From positions 1 through 64,000 of the forward strand of contig JACKDN010000015.1 of assembly GCA_020633465.1 (NCBI GenBank): 64,000 nt of DNA. The letters run 5' to 3'. The notes beneath the pieces were generated by a model. The model worked only from the letters and a program-made list of their open reading frames with translations. It searched no databases and was not told where the DNA came from. This DNA comes from Myxococcales bacterium (GTDB lineage Bacteria; Myxococcota_A; Bradymonadia; UBA7976; UBA1532). Shown one piece after another: positions 63,701 through 64,000 of this stretch; the first letter of the stretch is position 1; every line of letters starts with the position of its first letter. Both the position numbers and the translations under genes were made by a program.

Positions 63701-63964
63701 GTGGACGTCGACGGGGACGGCGATCGCGACATGCTGGTCGCCGTCTACGGCATCCTCTTCAGCGACGGCAGCGTCGAGCCCTTCCGCAGCGTGCTGCTCT
63801 TGAACGACGGCTCGGGCGAGTTCTTCGAGGCGACCACCGCCTTCGCCAGCGCCGCGACCATCGCGTCGGCCGACTTCGGCGTCGGCGACTTCGACGGCGA
63901 CGGCGACGCCGATCTGATCGAGTGCGCGGCGCGTGGGCAGTCGCGCCTGTGGGTGCAGGAGTAG
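60776..63964 (+). CDS. Large lipoprotein with six TIG/IPT domains and seven FG-GAP/VCBS repeats
   Basis: A 1062-residue surface protein starting at GTG 60776, with a lipoprotein signal 'LALALLATAC'. After an N-domain (to about 160) come six IPT/TIG Ig-like domains (about 165-660), each opening with a P-x-[IV]-x-x-[IV]-x-P-x-x-G-P pattern ('APARGPASGGTEVLL', 'SPAEGPTDAETLVVI' and so on). Seven FG-GAP-type calcium loops follow (675-1062), such as 'DLDGDGDLDVV', 'DYDQDGDLDLL', 'DLNGDGLPDIV' and 'DFDGDGDADLI', which together would fold as an integrin-like beta-propeller. The role is probably adhesion or binding of a surface ligand. It lies 13 bases after the small lipoprotein gene and ends 36 bases before the window edge. 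Confidence 0.85.
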   Translation: MLIRRPLRSSPRRAGFVLALALLATACADADPAILDVSVLQDTGDPRGAFRFTAVVRPGDGATTARVRLTTGEAGDLAGPCGAPPADGPWRNVDAGPPPADASACFVVPLRRVGDRFSGDLVGPPFPLGTRLLYVVEAFDADDDAARWPTEGAAALIVGPTGRAPGLQAIAPARGPASGGTEVLLRGDGFAPDVEVLFGARPAAVVRVESAHLLVVTAPAGEPGASDVTVRRAGRATTLRGAYAYVPPPVVRRVSPAEGPTDAETLVVIEGRGFEPGATVAFAELPPAEAIWLAADRLAAVAPPHPPGVGDVTAQNPDGQRGAAEDAFTWWPPPRLDAIEPDRGPDTGGTRVTLRGADLRAPGAVYLGDGAGLDVTVAADGLSATFVSPLHAEGVVDVAFYNPDGQSATLAASWRFVGPPVVTMAAPDAISRCGGGRLELIGRNFEPGLVVRIGGAEADVLEVSDDGTRVVVRAPAGRPGPVRVEVINPDGRTYRADDLLSYGVVPSLDVIDAVEVPIWGGTAVEVGASDLETDAAVTVGGVPAEQVNFLETEACDQRLRIVVPPNPEGPADLVAQNPDGASAALPGVFEYVAPTLVPDHGLLPGYANVELRGVDLRAGLRVRFAGAAPRAVERVSDTLWRIVTPPGAQGPVAVEVRNADGRGAVLEQAFTYRALVDRTMGRLSPFGDCNDVSVADLDGDGDLDVVAANGAVGGVGQVEQPVGVHLNDGAGTFRAQDLAPRGNGMNARLGDYDQDGDLDLLVANLSSARNTLFRNDGRGGFSAVRDFPGAGPSYDADLVDVDGDGDLDAFLLQTGSPEGGNRSGPEQLWLNEGGGRWRDASDRVAFDPGDVHDHDFEAGDLNGDGLPDIVIVVDNLSQSFQTARNRLLLNQGDGRFAFAPSPFDDFQGDWLHVELVDLDADGDLDVVLPQDYLEGFSRAGTPAVAVFLNDGRANFQAAHDRIHGMPRVPAFESVTVDVDGDGDRDMLVAVYGILFSDGSVEPFRSVLLLNDGSGEFFEATTAFASAATIASADFGVGDFDGDGDADLIECAARGQSRLWVQE

Positions 63965-64000
63965 GCGCGCCGTCAGGCGAACAGGGCCGCGCGCGCCGCC

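Noticed and set aside
63973..64000. Possible minus-strand gene end ('AARAALFA' then stop)
   Set aside because: Eight codons at the window edge are too few to support a gene.

Overview
The window is very GC-rich and almost entirely coding; no gap between genes exceeds about 250 bases. The gene content points to Myxococcota or a related deltaproteobacterial lineage. The indicators are many Cys-anchored lipoproteins (about 11 by eye), MopE-type 'CNGxDDDCDGxxDE' repeats, an RHS giant, a DUF1592/DUF1552 pair, Ser/Thr kinase and hybrid kinase signalling, and abundant acyl-CoA metabolism. The class cannot be resolved from the sequence alone. No tRNA, rRNA, insertion sequence, CRISPR array or phage module was seen.

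Layout. 0-5.3 kb: start of a SWIM-type zinc-finger protein, a membrane fatty-acid desaturase, a GH114-like secreted glycosidase, an MscS channel, a ferritin-like protein and a secreted SGNH hydrolase. 5.5-11.2 kb: a coupled M16 peptidase pair (one active, one lacking the zinc motif), a DUF3943 envelope protein, an outer-membrane-type lipoprotein and a secreted EEP-family nuclease. 11.3-20.2 kb: a minus-strand run reading YkgJ-type Cys-cluster protein, acyl-CoA dehydrogenase (one frameshift), dihydropyrimidinase, selD, an Eco57I/TaqI-like DNA methyltransferase (four frameshifts and a 15-bp tandem repeat), a secreted unknown and a dihaem cytochrome lipoprotein.

20.4-32.7 kb: one 4073-residue lipoprotein with 38 hand-counted MopE-like repeats, two pairs of Ig-like segments, about 39 YD repeats, an RHS core and a 192-residue unassigned C-terminus. 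32.7-37.5 kb: a KAS III-like synthase and a single-domain receiver-like protein, divergent from a phosphotransfer (Hpt) protein and a six-TM hybrid histidine kinase. Together these look like a small-molecule synthase/sensor locus. 37.5-45.2 kb: a second MopE-repeat lipoprotein with a triplicated 'RIGPNCNAA' module, the DUF1592/DUF1552 pair, and an ACP, acetoacetyl-CoA synthetase and FUSC-like membrane protein run.

45.2-49.9 kb: an AblB-like beta-lysine acetyltransferase divergent from an HDAC-family deacetylase, followed by a DmdC/FadE5-type acyl-CoA dehydrogenase under a FadR-like operator and a zinc-site-less sirtuin. 49.9-54.8 kb: an isolated TssH/ClpV ATPase, a YdjY lipoprotein and an O-methyltransferase. 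54.9-64 kb: a TPR protein, a TPR/CHAT-like protein without its catalytic dyad, a zinc-ribbon Ser/Thr kinase, a small anchored lipoprotein and a TIG/FG-GAP lipoprotein. Many gene ends carry perfect GC hairpins without U-tracts.
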